From NCBI GenBank assembly GCA_016706055.1, contig JADJKL010000006.1, positions 1 to 64,000 of the forward strand: a stretch of 64,000 bases of DNA. Direction: 5' to 3'. The stretch comes from Chitinophagaceae bacterium. Its GTDB lineage: Bacteria; Bacteroidota; Bacteroidia; Chitinophagales; Chitinophagaceae. Of this stretch, positions 1 through 11,218 are shown one piece after another; positions within the stretch are counted from its first letter, which is position 1, and each line of letters opens with the position of its first letter. A program made the position numbers and the translations under genes. The notes under the pieces are model-generated. The model was not told where the DNA came from and ran no database searches. It saw nothing but the letters and a program-made list of their open reading frames with translations.

Positions 1-1586
1 CATTTCCAATAAAATGGATTGATGGTATTGCACATCCGTTAGATGAATCAGGTTACCATTAACATTACCACATGTAGATAAATATGGTCCCGGCCAGATG
101 GACAAGGGCCATTAGCCAACATACAAGATTGGTTAAAGCAACCAGTAAAACTGGCTGCACTTTCGGAGTCCAAGGTCTCCCCCTTGAGGGGAGATTTAGA
201 GGGGGCTGGGGGTTCTCTCGAAACCTCCACCATGCCCGGCTACGCTGGTTCATCATGGTATTTTCTCCGCTACATGGATCAAAAAATGATAAAACATTTT
301 GCGACAGAAAAGTTTCTGACTACTGGAATCAAGTTGATCTATACATCGGCGGAACCGAACATGCAGTAGGCCATTTGTTATACAGCCGTATGTGGACGAA
401 AGTTTTGTTTGATTTAGGATTGATTGGATTTGATGAGCCGTATAAGAAATTGGTGAATCAGGGGATGATACAAGGGAGTAGCAGATTTGTTTATCGACTC
501 AATATAGAATACTTAATTGATTTGGATATTTATAACGATAGATCCCCTTTAGTATTTGTTTCTCAAAACCATTTAAATCGAATTCAAAGCATTGGGTTAA
601 ATGATAAAGAAATAAAGTTTTTACAAAATGCGTATGAGGCACTAAACAATGGACTCCCAACAACACCATTGTTTTCAAGCATATCCACAATCCATGTAGA
701 TGTTAATATAGTTAATGGGATACATTTAGATTTAGATGCATTTAGGCAATCAAAACCCGAATATATAGATGCAGGCTTTATTCTCGATGAAGGTGAATGT
801 ACATCTCCGCTTGTTTCGTTTTCTACATTAGGAGAAAATATTGGATATAATTATATATGTGGCTCCGAAGTTGAAAAAATGTCAAAATCAAAATTCAACA
901 CAGTCAATCCAGATGATTTAGTTGCCAAATACGGCGCCGACACTTTCCGCATGTATGAAATGTTCCTCGGTCCGGTAGAAATGAGTAAACCATGGGATAC
1001 AAAAGGTATTGAAGGAGTCCATCGTTTCCTGAAAAAGTTTTGGCGTTTATTCTTTAGGGAAACTAAAGCCCCTCCCTCGGAGGGGCTTGGGGAGGTCTTT
1101 ATTGTTACAAACGAAGACCCAACCCCAGCAGAATTAAAAGTATTACACAACACAATCAAGAAAATAGAACAAGACACAGAACGTTTTAGTTTCAATACCG
1201 GTGTTAGTGGTTTTATGATTGCAACGAATGAATTAACTGACCTAAAATGCCACAAAAGAAAAATACTCGAGCCACTATTAATATTATTAACTCCTTATGC
1301 GCCACATATTGCCGAAGAACTTTGGTCATTGCTGGGAAATAGAACAAATATTCTTGATGCCTCATATCCTAAGTTCGAAGAAAAATACGTAAAAGAATCT
1401 TCCAAAGCATACCCCGTTGCCATCAATGGTAAAACAAGAACAGAACTAACCATTGCATTAGATGCCAATCAACAACAGGTAGAAGCATTAGTAATGGAAA
1501 ATGAAATAGTACAAAAATGGCTCGAAGGAAAAGCACCGAAGAAAATCATTTATGTAAAAAATAAAATGATTAACGTAGTTATATAA
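1..1586 (+). CDS. leuS: Leucyl-tRNA synthetase, C-terminal part (partial, frameshifted)
   Basis: Charges tRNA-Leu with leucine in the cytoplasm. The gene enters from the left edge, so the HIGH motif is outside the window. Visible are the class I core segments MPGYAGSSWYFLRYMD and DLYIGGTEHAVGHLLYSR, the KMSKS signature near 880, and the anticodon-binding domain with LTPYAPHIAEELW. The reading frame breaks three times, near 50, 95 and 285; each is repaired by adding one base (the last is a run of six A where seven are needed). Downstream of about 285 the frame is open to 1586. Two GC-rich palindromic elements are read through in frame (174-217 and 1065-1100), adding residues absent from usual LeuRS. 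The part between about 500 and 850 also looks longer than usual. Because the gene is essential, the breaks are probably sequencing errors. Identity is certain; integrity is not. Confidence 0.93.
174..217. repeat. GC-rich palindromic element inside leuS
   Basis: A C-rich arm (ctcccccttgaggggag) is followed by a G-rich tail (gagggggctgggg). In the leuS frame it encodes a peptide containing RGDLEGAGG just before the conserved ETSTMPGYAG segment, where other LeuRS have no such residues. It resembles the other C-rich/G-rich elements of this window at 1065, 1613, 32811 and 32899, but its body differs, so it may be a separate subtype. Confidence 0.65.
1065..1100. repeat. GC-rich palindromic element inside leuS (second copy)
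   Basis: The stem is cccctccctcggagggg, flanked by aagc and by the tail cttggggaggtctt. It is read in frame as APPSEGLGEV within the LeuRS helical region. The same element, differing at a few bases, lies in ileS at 32899-32931, where the gene reads it on the opposite strand of the element. Confidence 0.75.
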
Positions 1587-1612
1587 AAAATTTAAATGTT
1601 CAGAATATTTAT

Positions 1613-1675
1613 CCCCTCCTTGGAGGGGCGAAGTAGTTTACCATAAAACATTTCCTGAATGGGGTGGGTAAAGAA
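1613..1675. repeat. Intergenic GC-rich palindromic element
   Basis: A perfect short palindrome, cccctccttggagggg at 1613-1628, lies 26 bases after the leuS stop. A G-rich stretch, ggggtgggtaaag, follows about 30 bases later. It has the same core as the copies inside leuS and ileS. With no T-run directly after the stem, it is a poor terminator candidate. Confidence 0.55.
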
Positions 1676-1744
1676 CCCTCTTTTTACCAACGGTATTTCT
1701 ATAAAACATTTTGGTTGTACATTCAGCACCCAAAACGTTTTTGC

Positions 1745-4700
1745 ATGAAAAAATTAATCACTGCTTTTGCTTTATTCTTTTCGATCGTAACAACAGTACA
1801 AAGTCAATCCGCTTATTTTCTTTTCCAACCCAACTCTTACACCCGATGGCCAAACCGTCATCTTTAGTTTTGAAGGCGATTTATGGAAAGCCAATGTAAA
1901 TAACGGCCAAGCTTCAAGGCTTACTGCTATGGAAGGCAATGAAACAAACCCAAGAGTTTCTCCCGATGGCAAATGGATTGCATTTACCGGAAGGCAATAT
2001 GGAAATGCAGATGTGTTTCTAATGCCAATCAATGGGGGCGAAGTAAAACAAATTACTTTTCACAGTGCTAATGACGATGTAGATAGCTGGAGTTGGGATA
2101 GCAAAAATATTTATTTCACCAGTTCAAGATATAGTCGTTCAGCTGGTTATAAAGTTTCAATAAATGGCGGCACACCTGCCAGAGTTTTTGGCGATAATTA
2201 TTTTCAATACGATCATAACTTGGTCGAGCATCCAACAAGCGGAGAAATATTTTTTAATGATACTTGGGAAAGCAGCAACCAGGCAGCAAGAAAAAGATAC
2301 AAAGGACCTTTCAATCCCGATATTCAATCGTATAATCTTAAAACAAAGCAGCATAAAAAATATACGGATTGGGAAGGAAAAGATTTTTCCGCAACTATTG
2401 ATAAGAATGGGAATATTTATTTTATTTCTGATGAAGCAAATGGCGAATACAATTTATATACACTAGATAACGGCAAGAAAAAAGAATTGACTAAATTTTC
2501 CTCTTCCATAAAAAACCCACAAGTAAATGCCAATGGGGGTAAAGTTGTTTTTGAAAAAGATTATCAATTGTGGATGCATGATGTGCAATCTGGCAAAGAA
2601 TCAAAATTGGATATCGCTGTTATCCGCAACAATACATTACCAAAAGAAAAAGATTTTGATGTAAAAGGGAAGTTTACAGCTTTTGATGTTTCGCCGGATG
2701 GGAAAAAGCTAGCATTGGTATCAAGAGGCGAATTATTTGTAAGTGATTTAGAAGGAAAATTTATTCAGCAGATTAATCGTAATTCAACCGAAAGGGTGAA
2801 AGAGGTAAAATGGATGAGTGATAATAAAACATTAGTGTTTAATCAAACACTAGATGGTTATACCAACTGGTACACTATTGCAGCAGATGGCGGTGCAACA
2901 AAACAATTGACTACCGATAAAATGAACAACAGATCGTTGGTCATGAATAAAAAAAGAACCAAAGCTGTTTATTTAAGTGGAAGAAATGAAATCCGTTTAC
3001 TTGATTTAAAAACAATGCAGAGTAAAACGATTGTGAAAGATGAACTCTGGGGTTTTCAGGGAAGTGATCCTGGCTTTTCACCTAATGATGAATATGTTTT
3101 GTTTACTGCTTTCAGAAATTTTGAACAAGATATTTTTGTATATAATATAAAGGAGAATAAAACAACTAACCTCACCAATACTGGTGTTACCGAAGCTGGG
3201 CCAATCTGGTCACCAGATTCAAAATATATTTATTTCACTTCGCAGCAGTTAAAGCCATCTTATCCATTTGGCATGCCAGATGCAAAAGTATACCGGATGG
3301 CATTGGAAAATTTCGATGATCCTTATCGTATTGATAAATACAATGAGTTATTTAAAGAAGAGAAAAAAGACAGTTCTAAAAAAGATAAAACTCCAAAAGA
3401 AGATTCTATAAAATCAATTGTAATTGATACGGATATGATAATGGAAAGGCTGGAGCAAATCAGTCCTTCATTTGGTGCTCAATTTTTACAGGCTGTATAT
3501 CAAAAAGGAGATAAGACAACTGTACTTTATGCCAGCAATCATGGCGAAGGAAAAACTGCATTATGGAAAACAGTAATCGAGCCTTTTGAAAATAATAAAA
3601 CAGAAAAGATTGCCGGTACTGATAATAGTTTCGGATTTGACATTCTAGAAGTAAGTGATAAATTATATGTTTTAAGTAACGGAACAATTAATAAGTTAAA
3701 TCTGGATGGTAATAAAACGGAGCCTATTGCAATCAGCAATACGTTCCGCAGAAATTTATCAGAAGAATTTGACCAGATGTTTTATGAAGCCTGGGCACAG
3801 ATGGAAGAAAATTATTACGATGAAAAATTTCATGGGGTAGACTGGAAGAAAATAAAAACCTATTACAGTCAGTTTGTTCCTTATCTGAATAACCGAGCAG
3901 ATTTAAGAACAATGTTGAATGATATGCTGGGAGAACTCAATTCATCACATCAAGGTTTTGGAACTGGTGGCGATGATGAAAGAATTGATTTGCAAAACCA
4001 GACCATGGAAACAGGAATTATGTTTGAAGAAGCAAATCCATATAAAGTAAAATACACTGTCAAAAGATCTGCGGCAGATAAAAAATCAATTGATATAAAA
4101 GCAGGCGATGTATTAGTAAAAGTGAATGATGAAACTGTTGACCCAGCAAAAGACCGCAGCGTTTATTTTACTTTGCCTTCAAGAGATAAAGAACTGCAAT
4201 TAACTTTTAATCGAGGCGGGCAAATGGTTAATGTAAAAGTGCATCCTCAAAGTAGTTTACAGGTTAATCTTTATGATGAATGGGTAGATAATAACCAGAA
4301 AAGAGTAGATGAAAAAGGTAAAGGAAGAATTGCTTATGGCTATATGAAGAATATGGGACAGGGAGAGTTAGAAAGTTTTATTATTGATATGACCAAAGAG
4401 TTAATCAATAAAGATGCCCTGATCTTTGATCTGCGATATAATACTGGTGGTAACGTACATGATGAAGTGCTTAAATTCCTATCCCAGAAATCGTACCTCA
4501 ACTGGAAGTATAGGGAGGGAAAACTGACTACACAATCAAACTTTGCACCTGCAGACAAACCCATTGTACTATTAATAAATGAACAATCATTAAGCGATGC
4601 AGAAATGACTGCTCAGGGTTTCAAAGCTTTAAAGCTGGGTAAGATAATTGGTAACGGCACTTATCGCTGGATCATTTTCACTAGTGGAGTATCGTTAGTA

Positions 4701-4877
4701 GATGGCTCCAGTGTACGTATGCCTTCCTGGGGTTGTTATTCGTTGGATGGTAATGACTTAGAATTAAGTGGGGTTCAACCGGATATACTTGTAGTTAACA
4801 GTTTTGAGGATAGACTAACAGGTAAAGACCCGCAATTAGATAAGGCGATTGAAGAAATACTTAAGCAGATAAAATAG
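1745..4877 (+). CDS. Tricorn-like S41 family protease (frameshifted near its N terminus)
   Basis: Predicted exported serine peptidase. The ATG at 1745 begins a signal peptide (KKLITAFALFFSIVTTVQSQ). The frame breaks at about 1810-1826, after which the other frame continues with LTPDGQTVIFSFEGDLW and stays open to 4877. The first ~550 residues are TolB/WD40-like propeller repeats (SPDGKWIAFTG, SPDSKYIYFTS). A lysine-rich linker near 3360-3400 is followed by the C-terminal half: a tricorn core helix region with GELNSSHQGFG (catalytic His, near 3945), a PDZ domain around 4020-4260, and an S41 core with FDLRYNTGG and NEQSLSDAEMTAQG (nucleophile Ser, near 4590). It stands alone between leuS and the first giant gene. 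Its role may be peptide turnover outside the inner membrane; the substrate is unknown. Confidence 0.85.
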
Positions 4878-5081
4878 CAAACACTTTTTAGGGAAATATA
4901 TTGTTTTGAACTGAAAAGTAAATAACTTGGCATACTAATCAGTTAAAAACTGACATTTTTTTCAATAGGAATTAATTAAAATTTCTCTCTGGTAAGATTA
5001 TTTTCTAACACTTTACTAGACAGGATATAGATAAGATTTGTTGAAAAATGGTAGTTTTTATTAACCAAAAACCTGCTAATC

Positions 5082-8000
5082 ATGAAACTATTTTTACGCT
5101 GTTTATCGCATCTTTTTCTTTCTGTCAAAACTGCTTTTTTAAAAAGAAGTATAAAAATTTCTTTAGTTGCAGCTATTCTTTTTTTACTAACAGGGAATAT
5201 TTCTGCACAGACTAAAGAAAATCAATCTAAGGAAAAGGCTGTTGAAGCAAAAAAGGATCGGAAGGATGAGCCAGGTGAGGCTCTAGCTTTTGAGATTGAA
5301 AGAACCAAAAATCCTGCAACTGGAAAAGTTCCATGGACTCAACTTCGTGTGGCAATGGAGCAAACGGATCAATTAAAAAATAATTCATTAAATAGAACAA
5401 CTGCTGCACTTTCTTGGATTGAAAGAGGTCCGACTGGAGACTTTAAGGGGCCACAGGGAAACCCACGGCCAACTGGTCAACAAACATCTGGAAGAATTAG
5501 AGGATCAATGGTTGATTCATTAGATGCAACTAAAAAAACTGTTTGGGCTGGTGGTGTTAATGGAGGTCTATGGAAGACAACAGATATTACAGTTGCTCCT
5601 GCAAACTGGGTTTTGGTTAATGATTTTTTATCAAACTTAGCAGTTTCTGATATTTGCCAAGACCCTCGTCCAGGATTTCAGAATATCATGTATTTCTGTA
5701 CAGGAGAATCTTATGGAAATGCTGATGCAGTTAGAGGAGTTGGTGTGTTTAAGAGTATTGATGCTGGTGCTACATGGACTTTTCTTGCAAGTACAAGTAG
5801 CTATTTAAATGGTACAAGGATACTTTGCGATTTTCAGGGAAATGTTTATTTGGGTACACGGGGAACTGGTTTGTTGCGTTCTACAAATGGAGGTACAAGT
5901 TGGACAAATATTACCCCTACTGGACTGAATAATGATATATGTGATCTCGAAATAAGTTCTACTGGAGTTGCTGGTAGATTGCATGTAACTACAGGTATCT
6001 TTTCTGCTTCAAGTTATAGATATACAGATATTCCTACAACCGTTACTTCGGGTACTTGGACAACAGCGACAACTCCATATACTGCATTTAGTAATAGAAC
6101 AGAAATAGCAATTAGTGGAAATACTTTATATGCTTTGCCTTGTAATGCTTCTTATGAAGTTTCCCAAATCTGGAAATCTATAGATGGTGGTGCTAACTGG
6201 GCGGTTACTGGTGCACAACCTTCATCGGGCTGGGCCAATGGACAAGGCTGGTATGATTTAGCTGCAGGTATTAATCCGGCAAACTCTGACGAACTTATTG
6301 TTGGAGGATTAGATTGTTATCGAACGTTAGATGGCGGCACTTCATGGACTAAAATTACCTCTTGGGCAACTTCAACAGCAGGGTTTTATGTACATGCTGA
6401 TCACCATGATATACAATGGTGGGATGGAGGCAATAAATTACTTTTTGCTTGTGACGGTGGGATTTATTTTTCAACTGATAAGGGTTCTAATAGTACTGAT
6501 AGAAATCAGGGTTTAAGAATAAAACAATTTTATTCTATAGCAATTCACCCAAATGAAACAAACTATTTTATTGCTGGTGCTCAGGATAATGGTATGCATC
6601 GCCTGAATCATGTGGGTTTGGATAGTTCAATCGAAACTTACGGTGGTGATGGGGCTTATTGTGCAATTGATCAAAATGAACCACAATTTCAATTTGGCTC
6701 TTACGTATATAACGTTTATAGACGATCAACTAATAATGGGGCTACTTGGAGTACTCCGGTAAATAATCAGTTATCAGGTAGATTTATCAATCCCTGGGAT
6801 TATGATAATACGGGCAACATTATTTATGCTTGTAATGCTTCAGGAAATTTCTTACGTTGGAATAATCCTCAAACCGGTAGTTTGACTGATGTTGTAACAG
6901 CAACTGGACAAAGTGGTAATGTTTCTGCAGTACATGTGTCACCATATACAGCAAACCGAGTTTTTTTTGGAACAGGAATTGGCAATCTGTATATAGTTGA
7001 TAATGCGAATACAGGCACAACTGTTACAGCAACTAGTATTTCTCCAGGTCTTGGAGCCTATCTTAATTGTGTAGTAACCGGATCATCAGATCAGAATTTG
7101 ATTGCTTGCTATTCAAGTTATGGTGTAAATAATGTTTGGCTTTCAACAAACGGTGGTACAAGCTGGACACAATGTGATGGTAATTTACCAGACATGCCGG
7201 TAAGATGGGCATTATTTAATCCCGATGATAATACAAAGGCATACATTGCTACAGAAACTGGTGTTTGGGAAACTGATCTTCTAAATGGTGGGGCAACTGT
7301 ATGGGTGCCCAATACTTCTTTCCCGAATGTAAGAGTAGATATGATTAAATACAGGGCAAGTGATAGAACGATTGCTGCTGGTACCCATGGTCGTGGAATA
7401 TGGACAACAACAATACCGCCTCTTGTGGCAGCAGCACCAACCGTTACAATAAATCAAGCGGCTGCACAACCTGATCCAACTTCTGCATCGCCAATTAATT
7501 TCACAGTAGTATTCAGTGAGCCTGTTACAGGTTTCACTGCTGCAGGAGTAAATTTATCTGGTACAGCTGGTGCAACTACAAAAGTTGTAACGGGAGGTCC
7601 TACAACATACAATGTTGCTGTTTCAGGTATGACAAGCAGCGGAACAGTTATAGCAAATGTTCCGGCTAATGCAGCTACAGGAACAGTTAATGTAACAGGT
7701 AATGATGCATCAACAAGTACAGATAATACGGTTACTTATAATTTACCAGTAGCAGTACCGCCAACAGTTACAATTAATCAGGCGGTCGCACAACCAGATC
7801 CAACTTCTGCATCGCCAATTAATTTCACAGTAGTATTCAGTGAGCCTGTTACAGGTTTCACTGCTGCTGGAGTAAATTTATCTGGTACAGCTGGTGCAAC
7901 TACAAAAGTTGTAACGGGAGGTCCTACAACATACAATGTTGCTGTTTCAGGTATGACAAGCAGCGGAACAGTTATAGCAAATGTTCCGGCTAATGCAGCT

Positions 8001-10966
8001 ACAGGAACAGTTAATGTAATAGGTAATGCAACTTCAACGAGTACAGATAATACAGTTACATTTAATCTTGCAACCTCAAACGATGTTTGTTCTGGAGCAT
8101 TACCAATTGCCTGCGGACAAACCATCAACGGTACTACCGTTGGTGCAACATTAGATGTTGTGCCAACCTGTGTTACAACTTTAAGTACCGGACCAAGTGT
8201 TTGGTACACATTTGTGGGTGATGGTCAAAATACCACTTTAAGCCTTTGCGGCTCAAGTTTCGATACTAAGATTGGCGTATTTACCGGTACTTGTGCTGCA
8301 CTTGTTTGTGTAACGGGTAACGATGATTTCTGCGGATTACAATCGGAGGTAACCTTTTCAACCATAAATGGAACAACATATTATGTAATGGTTACTGGTT
8401 TTAGTACTAATGCAGGAGCATTTACTTTAACCCGTACCTGTACACCGCCGCTTATAGCAAATGACGCCTGTGGCAATGCATTACCTATTGCCTGCGGACA
8501 AACCATTAATGGTACTACCGTTGGTGCAACATTGGATGTCGTGCCAACCTGTGTTACAGCTTTAAATACCGCACCGGGAGTCTGGTACACATTTGTAGGT
8601 AATGGATTATCCAATACCCTGAGTTTGTGCGGTTCGGGATATGATACTAAAATTGGAATATTCACCGGTACTTGTGCTGCGTTGGTTTGTGCAGTTGGTA
8701 ATGATGATTTTTGTGGACTGCAATCACAAGTAACTTTCACGGCTGTAAATGGTACTACTTATTATGTATTAGTAACAGGTTTCGGCACAAATGCAGGAGT
8801 ATTTACACTTGCTAGAACCTGTGTATGCCCAACATTATCAGTAGACCCAGTTTCAAACCAAGGGGTATGTAATGGTGCTGCTACTACAGCAGTTACATTT
8901 ACTGGTGCAGAGCCATCGACGGTTTACACCTGGACAAATGACAACACTTCATTTGGTCTTGCAGCAAGTGGTACAGGTAATATTGCATCGTTTACTGCAA
9001 CTAACGCAGGTACAACCCCTCTAACGGCAACGATTACAGTAACACCAACTTACCCAGGATGCCCTAATGGTCCTTCTGCTACTTTTACAATAACGGTGAA
9101 TCCGACACCACAGGTAGATCAACCAGCCGACCAGACGGTATGTAACGGAACAATGACAGCGCCGGTGAATTTCACTACCACTGTTCCGGGAACAACGTTT
9201 GCTTGGTCAAATAATACTCCATCCATTGGCCTTGCGGCAAGTGGTACGGGTAACATAGCTGCCTTTACAGCTACGAATGCGACTACTTTGCCAGTAACAG
9301 GCACTATAACGGTGACGCCAACTATTGTTAATCCACCGTCAACAGTTTCAACTTCAGGATTTCTTAACAATAATGCAAATGCATTAGTAACTTTTAATTT
9401 CCGAAATACTAATTCAACCCCGGTAACAATAACTGGTATCGAAAGTATTTGTAGTACAAGCGGTCAAAAAGATGTTACAGCTTTCTTTAAAACCTCTGCG
9501 ATAAACGGACCACCCGGAGCCATCAGCGTTGCAAATGGATGGAATTCATTTGGTACAGCTGTCATTACCGGAATTGCAAATACAACAACCACAACTACAC
9601 AACCATTTATGTCAGGTTTATCGCTGGTTGTTCCGCCAGGTGCCACTTACGGAATTGCAATTCAGGCTGTGGACCAGGGAACAACAACATCTGCGATGAG
9701 GTATAGCACTATTGGTGCAGGTCCCTTTACATTTACTACTAATGGATGTGATCTTATTTCAGGAGCAAATATTAGTTATGGTGGTGTTGCAGCCCCCGGC
9801 GCACCCACTTTTACACCAAGAGCATTTTTAGGAAAAGTTAACTTTACTAATTCCTGTGCTGGTCCATCGAAGACCTTTGATATAACAGTGAATCCAACAC
9901 CAACGATTACTTGTCCTGCAAACATGACGGTAGCCAGCGATGTAGGTGTATGTAACAAAACAGTTAATTACACACCAACAGTAACGGGTACACCGGCACC
10001 AACGCTTAGCTATGTATTAACAGGCGCAACAACAGGCAGTGGTGCAGGCAGTGGCAGTGGTTTGAAATTTAATGTAGGCGTAACCACAGTAACAATAACA
10101 GCAACGAATATTTGTGCAACAGTTAGCTGTTCGTTCACAATAACAGTAACTGATAGCCAGTTGCCAACAGTTACAACACAGCCAGCTAACAGAACAGTAT
10201 GTGCAGGTAGCAACGCAACGTTTACGGTAGTAGCAGTAACAGCTCCAAGTGCAGGCGGTCCGATAGCCTACCAGTGGCAGTTGTGGAATGGTAGCACCTG
10301 GAATAATATAGCAGGCGCCACAGCAGCAACGTTAACCTTGAACAGTGTAACGCAAACGATGAATACGAACAGTTACAGAGTGCAGTTGACAGGTTTGTGT
10401 TCTACAGTATTCTCAAACTTTGCAACGTTGTATGTAAATCCATTGCCAACAATCAACTTGACAACATCGATACCACCAGCCTTGTTACCAACACAGGTGT
10501 TAACGATTACAGCAACTACAGCACCTCAGGAGGCAGTTATGTATGGTTCAAGAATGGAGTGGTAATACCGGGAGCAACAGGTAATACATTGGCAGGTCTT
10601 ACGGTGAGTGATATCGGTACATATCGAGTAGTGTACACAGATGGTAATGGATGTGTAGCTACATCAGCCAATGTAGATATCACCGGTCAGCCATCGGATA
10701 ACTTGTATGTGTATCCGGTACCAAACCAAGGAGTGTTCAATGTTAGGTTCTATAACCAAGCAAATGAGCAGGTAACGGTAAGGGTATTTGATGCGAAGGG
10801 AGCAGAAGTGTACAGCAGAAAAGTATTGACAACAATACCATACACGACTATCAACGTAGATCTATCGACGAATCAACCATTGGCAAACGGTACATATGTT
10901 GTCGATGTAAGAGGAGCTGATGGAAGACTGATGGGCTCTAGGAAGATTATAGTATATAACAGATAA
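5082..10966 (+). CDS. Giant secreted multidomain protein with T9SS sorting domain (frameshift near 10530)
   Basis: About 1,960 residues when repaired. A long n-region precedes a hydrophobic signal segment ending in NISAQ. Residues ~110-775 form a sortilin/VPS10-like BNR propeller (WAGGVNGGLWKTTD, SIDGGANWAVTG and similar repeats). Two near-identical Ig-like modules (~785-995, SPINFTVVFSEPVTGF) follow, then two ~126-residue modules with the pattern WYTFVGDG...GNDDFCGLQS (~1000-1247), PKD-like modules (~1248-1413), a unique beta-rich segment, a HYR-like module (TITCPANMTVASDVGVC, ~1605), an Ig-like module, and a T9SS type A C-terminal domain (LYVYPVPNQGVFNVRFYN to IVYNR). The frame breaks at 10526-10533; the second giant gene at the matching place has one more base. 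Likely exported by T9SS and displayed on the surface; an adhesive or binding role is inferred, not shown. No catalytic motif was recognised. Confidence 0.8.
7443..8053 (+). repeat. Tandem 324-bp coding repeat (two Ig-like modules)
   Basis: Two direct copies with a 324-bp period, 108 codons each, start near 7443 and 7767. Long stretches, for example 7481-7690 against 7805-8014, are almost base-for-base identical. This points to recent duplication or conversion within the gene. Confidence 0.85.
8083..8825 (+). repeat. Tandem 378-bp coding repeat (two WYTFVG/GNDDFCG modules)
   Basis: Two copies with a 378-bp period (126 codons), marked by IACGQTINGTTVGATLDVVP near 8107 and 8485. They are more diverged than the Ig-like pair just upstream. 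Each carries six conserved cysteines, and a third relative lies in the second giant gene near 14120-14485. Confidence 0.8.
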
Positions 10967-11025
10967 TTAGAACATTGAATCTAAAATCAAAACCCCGTCT
11001 CGCTTTATGCGAGACGGGGTTTTTT
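9855..11025 (+). repeat. Near-identical 3' segment shared with 16545-17715
   Basis: From the HYR-like module through the sorting domain, stop codon and terminator, this segment matches 16545-17715 at a constant spacing of 6,690 bases with only scattered differences. The identity continues through the untranslated 'ttagaacattgaatctaaa' stretch, which argues for gene conversion or recent duplication rather than protein-level selection alone. Confidence 0.85.
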
Positions 11026-11026
11026 A
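10989..11026 (+). terminator. Rho-independent terminator of the first giant gene
   Basis: The perfect 11-bp stem ccccgtctcgc / gcgagacgggg has the loop tttat and is followed by a run of six T. It lies 22 bases past the stop codon. Confidence 0.92.
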
Positions 11027-11218
11027 TATTAATTTCAAAATTTTCAAAAAGAATTATTAATTGATTACAACTGTATTTAATCCGATTTTTTTTTGATGGG
11101 TTATAAAAAATTCGTAATATCGGGTTTAATTGGCTTAATCTCTGATTTATAGTACTGAATTGCCCTGTTCATAATACTACGCAGAGATTAAATTTTTATT
11201 ACCACCAAAAACTGTTTT

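Noticed and set aside
184..369. Separate 61-residue gene on the plus strand
   Set aside because: Its sequence (MPGYAGSSWYFLRYMD) is the LeuRS core; it is a fragment of leuS caused by frame breaks.
1613..1628. Palindrome after leuS as the leuS terminator
   Set aside because: There is no T-run after the stem, and the same palindrome occurs inside coding regions, so it is better explained as a dispersed element.
7443..8825. Regular direct repeats suggesting a CRISPR-like or minisatellite array
   Set aside because: Periods of 324 and 378 bp are whole codons and lie in an open protein-coding frame with Ig-like modules; there are no short repeats with unique spacers.
7778..10213. Several open frames on the minus strand of the giant genes (also near 13171, 15903 and 16700)
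   Set aside because: They are shadows caused by Thr/Val/Ala-rich codon composition, recur wherever the same modules recur, and have no start context or family match.
10397..10966. Independent small T9SS protein gene
   Set aside because: It is the continuation of the first giant gene after a one-base frame break; comparison with the second giant gene shows the lost base. The same holds for 17423-17656.
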